Below are positions 1-12,400 of a DNA stretch of 64,000 nt, piece by piece; positions within the stretch are counted from its first letter, which is position 1; each line of letters starts with the position of its first letter. The stretch lies in contig JAPXFQ010000181.1 of NCBI GenBank assembly GCA_028564705.1, positions 1,244,001 through 1,308,000 of the forward strand, in the 5' to 3' direction. The translations under genes and the position numbers were made by a program. Source of the stretch: Apricaphanius iberus. Lineage: Eukaryota > Chordata > Actinopteri > Cyprinodontiformes > Aphaniidae. A model generated the notes under the pieces. The model saw only the letters and a list, made by a program, of their open reading frames with translations, searched no databases and was not told the DNA's origin.

Positions 1-374
1 GAAAATGTGTATTTTTCACTTTAAATTTGAGTTTTGAGGTGGTTTTTATTAATATTTTATTGTTTTTATCTAATTCACCATCATTTGTTGTATCAAAAAG
101 AGAAGAAAATAAGACCTGTCTTCCAATTCATGGAATTTTTTTGTGTGGTAGAATTAGCTGCATTGGTACTCTTTATCGGCAACTACTCACACCCGAGTAT
201 CAGTGTCATATCAATTTGAAAAAAGTGGTATCATTGCATCTTTAATATTTACACATAATTACCCCAATAAAGTTGCAGCACAATTGGATACAATAATTTA
301 AAAGGTGGTTTGGTGTGTCTCAAATTTCAGCTTTAGAAGATGTCTTATTTTTATTTTATTTTTTTGTTCCACAG
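1..374 (+). other. plec intron, 3' part
   Basis: AT-rich sequence ending in a T-rich tract and ccacag. No coding or repeat signal was recognised; the short open frames here are not supported. Confidence 0.7.
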
Positions 375-490
375 CCCCAGACTCATTGACATGGGTAAAG
401 TGTACCGACAGACCAACCTGGAAAACCTGGAACAGGCCTTTGGCGTGGCTGAAAGAGACCTGGGAGTGACCCGCCTCCTGGACCCTGAAG
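375..490 (+). CDS. plec: plec exon W1: CH2 domain, part
   Basis: The acceptor follows a T-rich tract ending ccacag and the donor is gtaaca. The exon starts on the third base of a codon and ends on the first. It encodes [12 protein letters not shown] to RLLDPE, the C-terminal half of the second calponin-homology domain of the actin-binding region. Equivalent to human exon 7 by position. Confidence 0.95.
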
Positions 491-3400
491 GTAACAGAGG
501 TGGACGTCCATTTCAACATAAAGAGGAGAGTCTGTGGTTGAACGCCGTCAAACATGATGTTCCTTTAACGTTTTAGATGTTGATGTCCTGCATCCTGATG
601 AGAAATCCATCATCACTTACGTTTCATCCCTATATGACGTCATGCCTCGCATTGATGCCCATGATGGCGCCAGAGCTAACGTATGTAGACCACGAACGAA
701 ATCTCTGAAACCTACTTTTTATTGAATAAATGATTGATTTATGGAGATGATAGATCAGATTTAATGGTGGTTTCCATTTGTTTTCAGTTTTCCATTATAG
801 CACCTTGCTAAAGCTTTAACAACCATTGAAATGTTTCATTTTTCGTCTTCTTATCCCCACAATCTTCATTTTGTTATAGTACAAATGAATAGAAAAAAAA
901 GGGACTTACAGTTTTTGCATCTTCTAAAAGTTTTTATATTTCGCTGTATGTAGCTCCCCCATAAACCCTGTTTCCCTTTATCTGCTGACGAAATGCAGAT
1001 CCCGACAGCATGTTGCTGCCACCACTGTTTAAGGCTGGAGAATGATGTGTTCACAGTGATATGCAGTTTTCTCCCTTACAAAGCGTTTTGCATGAAGGCC
1101 AGAAACGTCAGTTTTGGTCTCACTAAAGCACCGTCGTCCAGGTGTCTGCTTGTGGGATTGTGGAATTATGGAATTGTGGGTTATTGGACCTGTAGTTGTC
1201 CTTTTTAGCAGATTATCTCACCTGAGCTTTGAAACTCTGCAGTTTTTCCAGAGTCACCATGGGCCTCTTAATTGCTTCTCTGATTAATGCTCTCCTTGTT
1301 CAGCCCTGACGGTCTCGGTCATTGTGTCCTTGGGCAAGACTCTTCACCCTTTGCCTACTGGTGGTGGTCAGAGGGCCCGGTGGCGCCAGTGTCCGGCAGC
1401 CTCGCCTGTATCAATCTGTGTGTCAGTGCGCCCCAGGGTAGCTTGCCATCATCATTGTGTGCCTGAATAAGTAAATGAAGTCCACAGGGACTAAGTAAAG
1501 CACTATACAAGTACAGGCCAATTACCATTTACCCCAATTTCCATCTTTACAGACCGACATTTATGCACTACCTCGTGTTTGTCAACAACAGAAATGAGTC
1601 ATGTAAATTAGATAAATAATAATCAAAAGTGTCGATGGAAGTGTGTGGTTTTGACATGTAAAGTCAAAATGGCTGAGGACTTTTAAAAGGTTTGGTACAT
1701 AGAAATCCATCTGTTGTGAGACATCCCCCCATCCATTATCTTCAGCTTAACCGGGGCTTGTCCTCTGGCGAATCTCAAAACCTTCCCAGGCTAGCCAAGA
1801 AACATAGTCCCTCTAGTGGGTCCAGGGTCTTCCACTTGGTCTCCTCCTGGTGGGATGGAACACCTTACCAGGGAGGCGTCCAGGAGGATTCCTAACCGGA
1901 TGCCTTAGGCACCTCAACCAGTGGCAGTACAGTAGATCAGTGGCTCTACTCTTAATCCTTCCCAAAAGACTGAACTTCTCAACCTATCTCTAAGTGAGAG
2001 CCCAAACACCCAGTAGAGGAAACTAATTTCAGCCACTTGTATCCAGGATCTCTTTCTATCGGTTACTACCCAAAGCTTGTGACCATAGATGACGGAATGA
2101 ACTTGGATCAGCTGGTAAATCCAGGGCTTCGCCCTTTGGCTCAGCTGTCTCTTAACCACAACACAATCTCTGGGGCTTTTGCTTCAGCTACACATGAGAC
2201 AGTTCAAACATGTAGGGTGTGCAGATTTTTAAAATTGGTTGAGATGTTGAAATTATTGTTCCTTTATGTACCCCTCTTTTGTCCTTTTGGGTAAAAGGAT
2301 GAGAATGTCTGAATTTTTTAAAAGTCTGCTGCCCTGCATCTCCTCTCTCCCTCCTCACCATTCTCCAGCCTTCTCACATAAACACAAGACAACCAATTGT
2401 GGCTACCTAATTCAATTTAAGGTGTATTAGCGCACCAAAATGGACTCGCCAGAGAATAAGAGCCCTCCTGTTTGCTGTCGTCAAACTCTCATGCTCCCTG
2501 TTGTTGCGTTGGCTGCAGGACCTGGAGCTGCGCTGGCAGGAATATTACGAGCTGGTCACCCTTCTGCTCCAGTGGATCCGCCACCACGTCACCATCTTCG
2601 AGGAGAGAAAGTTCCCAAGCAGTTACGAGGAGATAGAGGTGAGCCGAAACTCAAATTGTCCTGCTTAACTTTTAAACAACTTTATACACCTGGGTGGTGG
2701 TTAAGAATGGGTTGTGTGCGGGTAAAAGCAGCTGTACTATTGGTATTGTTGTATAGTAGGTGTGGCAGAGTCAGTGTTTAGTTAAATACAGCTAAAATGT
2801 TGGATTGGATCCACCGCCCTCTGCCACTCCCTGTTAGCAATGCTGAACAAAAGCATTGCTCTGTGTCAGGAATTGATTTATAAGCAGCATGTGTCCTAAG
2901 GAGCAATGGATTTTTAGAAGTGGAGGTACACTTTTAAAGCAGTTCACACAGTTACATGGGGGATATTTAAGGCTCCTCAATAAAGGTTGTGAATTGATGT
3001 GTCTCTTTGATAGATTTGATTAAATTTACACCAGTCATGGGAACGTGTCCCTTCAGAAGAGCTTTTCGCCGGCCAAGAGGTGCATGTGACGTGTTTGATT
3101 TAATTACCTCCTGAAAGAATTTGGCCTCTTTTTTTATTTCAAAAATGGGGGACTTATTTAACATAACTGTCATGCAATCAAGTACAGCTAAGTCTTGAAT
3201 GTCAGGATTTATACAAACTCTGAAAAACATGTTCTCAACTTGAATTTAGAGAAGGTCAAATGTCACCAACAGCTTTTTTTTGTGACCCCATCCAAGAAAA
3301 TGGGCCATAATAAAATATAATACATATAAAATGTATTTAGGGGGAAGAAGAACTAAACTGTATTTTATGATTTTCTGCCTTTTGTCCGTTCAGCTTCTCT

Positions 3401-6400
3401 GGCGTCAGTTCTTGAAGTTCAAGGAGACGGAGCTGCCGGTGAAAGAGTCCAACAAAACCCACTCCAAACACATCTACCAGTCCTTTGAGGCAAGCCAGTT
3501 GTTATTTTACTATATTTTTTCATTCTGCTCTGTTCTGAACACAGTGGGTCTTATTCATGAATAACCAGGGTTGTATCATCTCTACTGTTCCATAGAGTGC
3601 GGTGCATGCTGGCCAGGTTAAGGTGCCCCCTGGCTACCACCCCATCGATGTGGAGAAGGAGTGGGGCCGACTTCACGTCGCCATACTAGAGAGAGAACGA
3701 CTGCTCAGGATTGAGTTTGAGAGGTGAGGAATCACATGGTTAGACACTTTTAGCAATGCAGAAGTGATATTAGACTTAGGATCTGGGGGGTGCCTCCAGA
3801 AAGTTTTGTGAGGAGTGGCCAGAGGAGGGTGACTAAAAATCTTCCAAAAATGAAAGGACACATCCAGAATTTCAGGTACTGTATTTAGGTTTTGCTGAGT
3901 TTTACAAAAACGTTTGTTCACATCCACTTAATGTAAGGAAGAGGACAAAAAAATGTGCCCTCTTCATCGCCTAGACATTTAGGCGATGATAATACAAGAC
4001 GTGTAACAAAACTTTTAAGATTGGTCGGTTCATTTAAGAAGATGGTTACTCATGCATTATATTATCTATTAAGAGAGTTATCAACACATGAACCCCAACT
4101 GTTCTGAGAAGTGCACTGAAAGCAGAAGTTGGTGGATGTTTACCTACTGAGACTACAGTGTCCAGTAGGTAAAATTGTGGTACCAGTAGGTTGTGTCACA
4201 TTGACTCAAATGCTGACAAAAAAAACCTCTCAAAATAGTACCAGGACAGTATTAGTACCCCGCCGCAAGTATCACAAACACACCTCTAAAATTACTATTT
4301 TGTTGGACCTTAAAATTATGTTGCAATTGCGAAACCTAAAATGCAGGTCAGAATAATCAGAAATCTTTTTCCTGTTTTGGATTATTAAAAAAAAGCTAAA
4401 CACAGTCTCTGATTTAATGTTTTAAATTAGCTTTATACCGAAAGAAACTTCCGATTTTCATATGTTCACATATTATAGTATTGTTAAGAAATTGTATCCA
4501 AAATTACATCACGATCGCAGTGTTTTCTGCTCTCTTAGAAATAATTTTTAATCTTAGTCAATACTTTTTGCCACCTTTGAGGACATTCATGATCTTGATG
4601 TGGCCCAAAATCAAAATGAGTTTGAAACCCCTGTGGTAAAGGATATAAAATTCATACACAAAAAAACATTTTGCAGGGGCATTGAGGGGCAGCAAGTTTA
4701 TAAATTTGACCTCTAACCCCTGTGCTATAGAGAACCCACTGCGGGTCTAAGTCAATTAGTAAGGATAAGAAAGGTCTTCATTATGGTATTTTTTATTTTT
4801 TTGGATAATGCATGACGGAAAGACTCTATTACTTACTATTACTTCAGTGTTACTAAATTACCTTGTTTGCTACAAAGATTATTGTCTTAAAAGAATAACT
4901 TGCTGGCATCAGATATTTTAATGAAAGACCTGCTGTTTTTCATGTTGATTTTTGGTTCCTGCGACTGATAAATAGATTAATTTCAGTCCGATCACAGAGG
5001 AGGACAGACGATAGTTTCTAAGCATGAATAGTTGGTTTTGTTGGACTTCTGGACAGGATAAATGCCGGATTGTATTGTTCATTATGTTTCACTGCTCTGA
5101 TATGTGCTGTATTTCTCTAATCTTATCCAGATTGGAGAGGCTGCAGAGGATTTTCAATAAAGTCCAGATGGAGTCGGGGTTGTGCGATGATCATCTCAGT
5201 CATCTGGATAGTCTGCTGCAAAAGGTTTGCATGTTTTCCAACTTCACATGGCGATCGGGTCATGCCTTAGTCATTTTGCCGTTTGCCAAACATTTCAAAT
5301 ATTTGATTCATTGTTTAGAAACCATAAAGTATAGGAAAACAGGATATTGGTTCTGTTTAAGATATTGCTCTGGTAGTAGAACTGTGGATATGTGAAAGCC
5401 AAAAACAAAGACTTATGATGCCACTCTTCCTTTCAGGATATTGCCCTGCTGAATGCAGGGAAACCTCCTCAGCACACAGCAGAGGTGGACAGGGAGCTGG
5501 ACAAGGCAGAAAACACCATCCGTCTGCTCTTTAATGATGTTCAGATCCTCAAGGATGGGCGCCACCCTCAGGCAGAACAGATGTATCGCAGGTACGTTAT
5601 ATCACTTCTCCCATATGATAAGATTTACAGTTGTTAAATGGGTATTAGGCTGTTGGTATTTAGTTTAGCTGTTATTCCACTATATCTTCAGGAGAAAGTC
5701 TAGAGTTCAATAACAGATTACTCTTTTTTGGGGGAATTTCCGCAGAGTTTACCGTCTCCATGAGCGCCTGGTGAACTTGCGCAGCGATTACAACCTCCGT
5801 CTGAAGGCTTCTGCAACCCAGGTTCCTTTCACCCAGACACTGCAGCAGACCACCGCCAAGGTTCGACCAGAGTTGGATGATGTGACGCTTCGCTACGTCC
5901 AAGACCTCCTGGCCTGGGTGGAGGAGAACCAGCGGCGCATTGATAAATCAGAGTGGGGATCAGATCTGCCCTCTGTGGAGTCCCAGCTCGGCAGCCACAG
6001 AGGTCTGCATCAGACCGTAGAGGACTTTAAATCCAAGATCGAACGGGCCAAGTCTGATGAGGTATGGTGCTGATAATATCCGATATTTAAAATGACCTCA
6101 GTCAGTTAAGTTTATTTTTTTATTTTTTTATAAATATACAGCATGCATTTTTTCTCTATTTCTGATTATTACTATTTTTTATTTCTTATTTCCTAAACCA
6201 CAGAGCCAGTTATCACCTATCAGCAAGGGGACATACAAAGAATACCTGGGAAAACTGGACCTTCAGTATGGAAAACTGCTGGTAAATGGCTTTTTTTTTT
6301 TTTACAAATCTTTTTTTTATTTGATCACATTCATATGAATTTCTAAATTTACTCAAACTCATTGTTTTGTTTCAGAACTCCTCCAAGTCCCGCTTGAGGA

Positions 6401-9400
6401 ACCTGGAATCGCTGCACACCTTCGTCACCGCTGCGACCAAGGAGCTAATGTGGCTGAATGACAAAGAGGAGGAGGAGGTCAACTATGATTGGAGTGACAG
6501 GAACACCAACATGACAGTGAAGAAAGAAAATTACTCTGTAGGTTAAAAGTGGGAAAACTTCACAAATGGTGATCCTAAGTTCCCTTCCTCTTCCTGTCAG
6601 CCCGTGGGTCCCTGAAAAAAATGATGAATGGTAGACAGTGGAGTGATAAAAGTTATTTTCTGGTCCGCTTTGTCTTACGTCCCGAGTCACACATATGTTG
6701 TACCTCAGTTTAAATGATATCTAATAATGTGCGTTGTCAAGTGATTTGCAATGTATATGATGTTATATATTCGCTATTTAAATGCTTGCAAATCAAAAGA
6801 CACATAATGACATCAGGGGCTAATGCTAGCTAGCACTTGAAATACTCACCAAAACCTTGCAGAGGTTCTCCGTTATGCTGGCTATCACTCAACCGACTGT
6901 TTCCCCCTCAGCATAGCTGCCACTTTCAACATGGCCAGATTAATGATGGTTTTCTCCAGGTTTAATGCTCATTCCTTCGTCCTGGAGGAAGCAGGCGAAT
7001 CACAGCCTTTTTCCCCTTCCTTCTTCAGTTGTAGTCTGATAAGGGTTTTTACAAAAAACCTATAGTAACTTTTGCCGCCGGTTGTGAATTAGCATTTTAT
7101 TTCCATCAAAATGTGCCTTTAAAACCCATGGACATCATGTGTTCGATTCATGGCACATTTCAAACGGAATCAGAAAAGAACTTTTATCGCTCCACTGACT
7201 CCCATTCTTTTTTTTTTTTGGCAGTAGGGGAAGTAGAACGGAGTGACTTAGGCTCGCCATAATGATTCTTTCCATAGATTTACTAGCAGAAATCTTTAGA
7301 AACCATAAATTCTCCTAACTGTGTCCTTTTGGCGTTTCAGGGCCTCATGCGAGAGCTGGAGCTAAGAGAGAAGAAGGTGAATGATATCCAGACTATGGGA
7401 GACAAACTGGTCAGAGATGGACATCCTGGGAAGAAGACAGTTGAGGTGCTTATAGCTGTTAAATTTTGGATAAAGCTTTTGCGGAAAAAACATAAACTGT
7501 TTTCTAAAGTATAAAACTGTTATCATACTGTCTTGGTCTCTGCTAGGCCTTCACAGCTGCCCTACAGACTCAGTGGAGCTGGATCCTGCAGCTCTGCTGC
7601 TGCATAGAAGCTCACCTTAAAGAAAACACAGCCTATTACCAGGTGGGGACAAAATTTATCATATGCTACCAAAATAAATCCAGGAGAAGACTCCAGCCAG
7701 AGTTGTGACCATTGTGCGTCTCCTGTTGTCGCAGTTCTTTGCTGATGTAAAGGAAGCTCAGGACAAGATGAAGAAGATGCAAGAGAACACGAAGAAGAAG
7801 TACAGCTGCGACCGCTCCACGACAGCGACACGCCTGCAGGATCTGCTACAGGATGCTGTGGTAGGCAGATAATAAAGTCGTGTATATGTAATACAGTTTG
7901 AGACTGTGAGACAAATAAGACGGAATATATACTCATCATATTGTTATGGTTGGTATTGGCATAGTAAATATCGTTTTTTTATGTATTTAACAGGAGGAAA
8001 AGGAACAAATGAATGAATTTAAGACTTTGCTCAGCGGACTGAACAAGAGGTCCAAGTCTATTGTCCAGCTAAAACCTCGTAATCCCACCACACCCATCAA
8101 AGGCAAGCTGCCTATTCAGGCTGTCTGTGACTTCAAGCAGCAGGAGGTGAGGTCACTAAATCCCAGTATGAGTCTCGGAGGTTCAGAATCATCCCTGTAA
8201 CAGATCCTTAATATACCTGATCTAATCTGTTTCAGATCACTGTCCATAAAGGAGAAGAGTGTGCTCTACTCAACAACTCACAGCCCTTCAAGTGGAAGGT
8301 CTTAAACCGCTCTGGAAACGAAGCAGTGGTTCCTTCAGTCTGCTTCCTTGTGCCTCCGGTCAATAAGGAGGCAGTGGACAGCGTGTCAAGGTAGAAGAAA
8401 GAAAAACAGGAAAAAAAACATGATAAGATCCATGGTTTCTAAGGATGTACTTTGTTGCTTATGTTTAACCTACATTTTGTATCTATCCTCCTTTAGTCTG
8501 GACTCGAATCTTCAGCAGATGACGTCCATGTGGCAAACACTTCACATTAACATGAAGAGTCTGCTGTCATGGCAGTACTTGACAAGAGATTTCACACACA
8601 TACGCTCATGGAACATTAGCATGGTTGGTGTTAACTTTTTGATAATTTACATATTAAAACACATATGTTAGTAGAATATAAGTATATATTGGTTTTTTTT
8701 TAATATAATTTGAATTATAGGTTTGCTTGGTATTTAATTTTTAATTTTTTTATTTTACAATATGCTCAAAACTGGGCGCACTATCGCTGTATGGATTGAA
8801 AAAAAACAAAGGAGTACAAAACTCATTCAAAGTACAAATGATATGTTTTATCTTATTTCTTCAATGTTTTTACTAGCGATGTCCCAATAATTATTTTAGG
8901 CCTCCGATCCTGATCCGATCTTTTAAGCTAAAATCTGATCCAATTTTGAGTCCCGATCCAATATTTTGCATATAGTATTGAATTTATAAAACTGAAATAT
9001 ATTTTTTGCAACTTTTTCAACTTAACTTTTTATAAGACTTTAAATTAAAATCTTACAGAGAATTAAAGGTTAGCTTCAGTTTGATATTGCAGACAAAAGT
9101 AAAAAGCCAAACACTTACTTGGTACAGTATTCTAAAGAAAAGTATTTCTGTCAGGGCCACACGCTCGGGTGCGCAATGCTGCCCTCCACAGTCATGGGGT
9201 CGCATTCACGCTATATTTTTGAGTAAATACCAGAGTGGCAAAAATTTAACAGCAACCAAATTAACTTCTGGAGATATTTAAACGAATGAAAATGACTTAA
9301 AATACATACTTGGTTTGCACTGCTACGTAGGTTTGAATTATAGCACAATGAAGGTTAAACGTAACTAGGAGGTACTTTAGTAAAAATCAGCACGACTCGT

Positions 9401-12400
9401 CAGCTGATGTAGCCAATCTCCGATCACTGAAAAATATCAAAATATCATCCCGATCTGATCTCGAGATCGGATCATCCCTAGTTTTTTCCCCACTCTAACG
9501 GCATGCCGCCTACAGTATTGAGGCATGTAGTTCATATGACGTATGGATCCTGATTTGAATTAAGTTATATTATTTTAGGGTTATTAGCCAGGATTACTTT
9601 AACAGAAATCAAAGGAAGTCAAATCTCCATTCTTCTTTTACATCTGCAGTTAAAGACCATGAAACCAGAGGAATACCGGCTGGTCATGAGAAACCTGGAA
9701 GTCCACTATCAAGACTTCATGCGAGACAGCCAGGACTCCCAGCTCTTCAGCCCTGATGACCGTATGCAGGTGGAGGATGACTACAACAAAGTCAGCCAGC
9801 ATTTTGAAAACCTGCTTCGCTCCATGGAAAGAGGTAAAACTAGTTTTACCGAATCAAATTGTGATTTTTTTTTTAAAGAGAAACAAGAGTTAAAAAAAAG
9901 AGAGAGAGAGAGAAAACCAAACAAAAAATGAAAACTGTCAATTCACCTTGCAGGAGAATTTCAGGTTGTTAGACCTGAAGGTGAGTGACATGAGGCTAGT
10001 CAAATCAACTGCTCACCAAGCTGATTTAAATGCTTTCCAGCTATGGATGGACGATAAAACAGTAGAGTCAGCATGTCGATTAGTGCCATGTTTGGCAGCA
10101 TGTTGTTTTGGCTTCCAGGCTGCTTTAAGTGGCCACTTCACACTAAGTACATTTCAAATGTTCTGGACTCTGTTTAGTGCTTTGTCTCTTGCAGGTGTAA
10201 AAGGCCTTCCAAAAGTACTTACGCCTCTCAAAGTTTCTCCTGTTTTTCACATTACCACAAGAAATATGTTTCTTTGCGTGATTTAAAAAATCTGAAAAGT
10301 GTGGTGTGGATCTGCATTTAAGCACCTTCATTCTGATATGATTAAAATCAATTGCAACCACCAACACTGAACCTTTTGATTCATAACAAGAATTCTGTTT
10401 GGATTAAAACCACACACAGCACCCTGAACACACCATCCCCACTGTGAAAGATGGTTTTGGCAGCGTCGTGATTCGCAATTGTTTTTAATAAGCAAGATGG
10501 AAGTAATATAAAGTTAAATGCAATGCAATTTTATCAGATTTATCCTTCCAGCTAGAACCTGACTCTAAACAAACAGGTAGAACTACAACAGTTTAATTTT
10601 AATTAGATTTTTGTTTTACAGATTGTATGTCTTACATTCTGTTTAACAATGATCTGCTACTTTGTGTTCTCCTATGAAAATCCCATTAAATACATTCAAG
10701 CTTGTGAGGCTAATGTGACTTGCAGGAAATATGAATATTTAACTTCTGTAAGATGCTGTATGTACAGTTTTTGATAATTGCAACATAGTGTTTAATATAG
10801 ATGTGGTTTTAAGACAAACAAAAAAACATGCATGGATTTTTGGTTTATATGCTAAATGCTGTGAAAAGAAAAAAGACAGTTTAGCAAGATTATCAGAATC
10901 TATTTAAGAATTATTATCAGATTTATTATTTTTTTAATTATCATTATTACAATTTTGGGGGGGATTTATTGTCTGTATTCTTACCGTTCTCTTTGAATTA
11001 AAATGTTGTCACGTAGGTCAACAGGATGAGACCCTGTGCAAGAACTACATCTCCGAGATCAAGGACCTGCGTCTGCGTATAGAGGACTGTGAGTCTCAGA
11101 CTGTGGCACGCATCCGCAAACCGCTGGATAAGGAGCCCCTGAAGGAATGCAGTCAGAAAAAAACAGAGCAGCAGGTAAACCCACATGAAGCTGAAGATAT
11201 TCATACAAAGTAGGAGAAAAATGTGTCAGAAATGGGAGGTCTGCAGACTATTGAACAAAACTGCAATTTAAATCAAATGCTTCTAAAAATGTTTTATTAT
11301 ATCCATTGAAGATCGCCGAGGTCATTGGGCCACTCGCTGCATTTCCACCACAGATTTTTGCATCCCTTTCTTACACACAATAATTAGTAACCAGGGTGTG
11401 TATCTGTTTGAGGCTGAGCACCAAATCTCAGTTCAGATTAATTAAATGTTTCTAAAGAGTTTCTTTTGTTAAATCTGTTCTGTCTTTTTCACGCTATATC
11501 CTGTTGGATGTTGTTAACTCTGGTCCTACTTTGGTCTACAGAAAGTCCAGGGAGAACTGGAGGGACTAAAGAAAGACCTGGATAAGGTGTCTATGCAAAC
11601 ACACAAAGTGCTAGAGTCTCCTCAGCAGCCTGCCTCAGCTCCTGTGCTGCGCTCCGAACTAGATGTTACTGTGCAGAAGATGGACCACGTCTACATGCTC
11701 TCTTCCGTTTATCTAGAAAAGTATGATTTTTTTTTTTTAGCCACCCTGAGGAGTGAGATCCATTGTGCCTTCTGTTCTCTACCACTTTATGTTACATTAT
11801 TTTAATATATATATATATATATATATTTTTTTTTTTTCAGGCTGAAGACTGTAGATATGGTCATCCGTAACACCCACGGAGCTGAAGGAGTCCTGAAGCA
11901 GTATGAGGACTGTTTGAAAGAGGTTCATGCTGTACCCAGTGATATCAAGGAAGTGGAGACTCAAAGATCAAAGCTTAAGGTAAAGAAATCATTCTTACTT
12001 TATGTCTTAATCATTTTAGTGGCTTAAAAAAATTCCAGAGTCTTGAACAATATATAGAGGTGGATTTTAGGGATGCAACGATATCTCTTTTTTTCAAACC
12101 GATACGACACCAATACTTGGATCTGCGTACTTACCAATACTGAGTACCAATGTTGATACTTCTGCCACACAAGAAAATTTAACGAATTGGAAGACAGGTT
12201 TTTTTTTTCTCTCTGTTTGTTACAACAAATCATGGTGAATTAGATTAAAAAAACAATAAAAATGACCACAAAAAGGAAATTTCAAGTGAAAAATAAACAT
12301 TTTCTGTCAAATTAATGCAGAGTTTCACATTTTAAGTATCGGTTCATGTTGTCCTTTAACTTTGAGTATGAATACATTAGAACAGTATCATACCCAAAAC

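Noticed and set aside
3490..3500. A GT donor for exon W4 at 3498
   Set aside because: It would add residues and require an acceptor two bases later to restore frame; the GC donor gives the conserved length.
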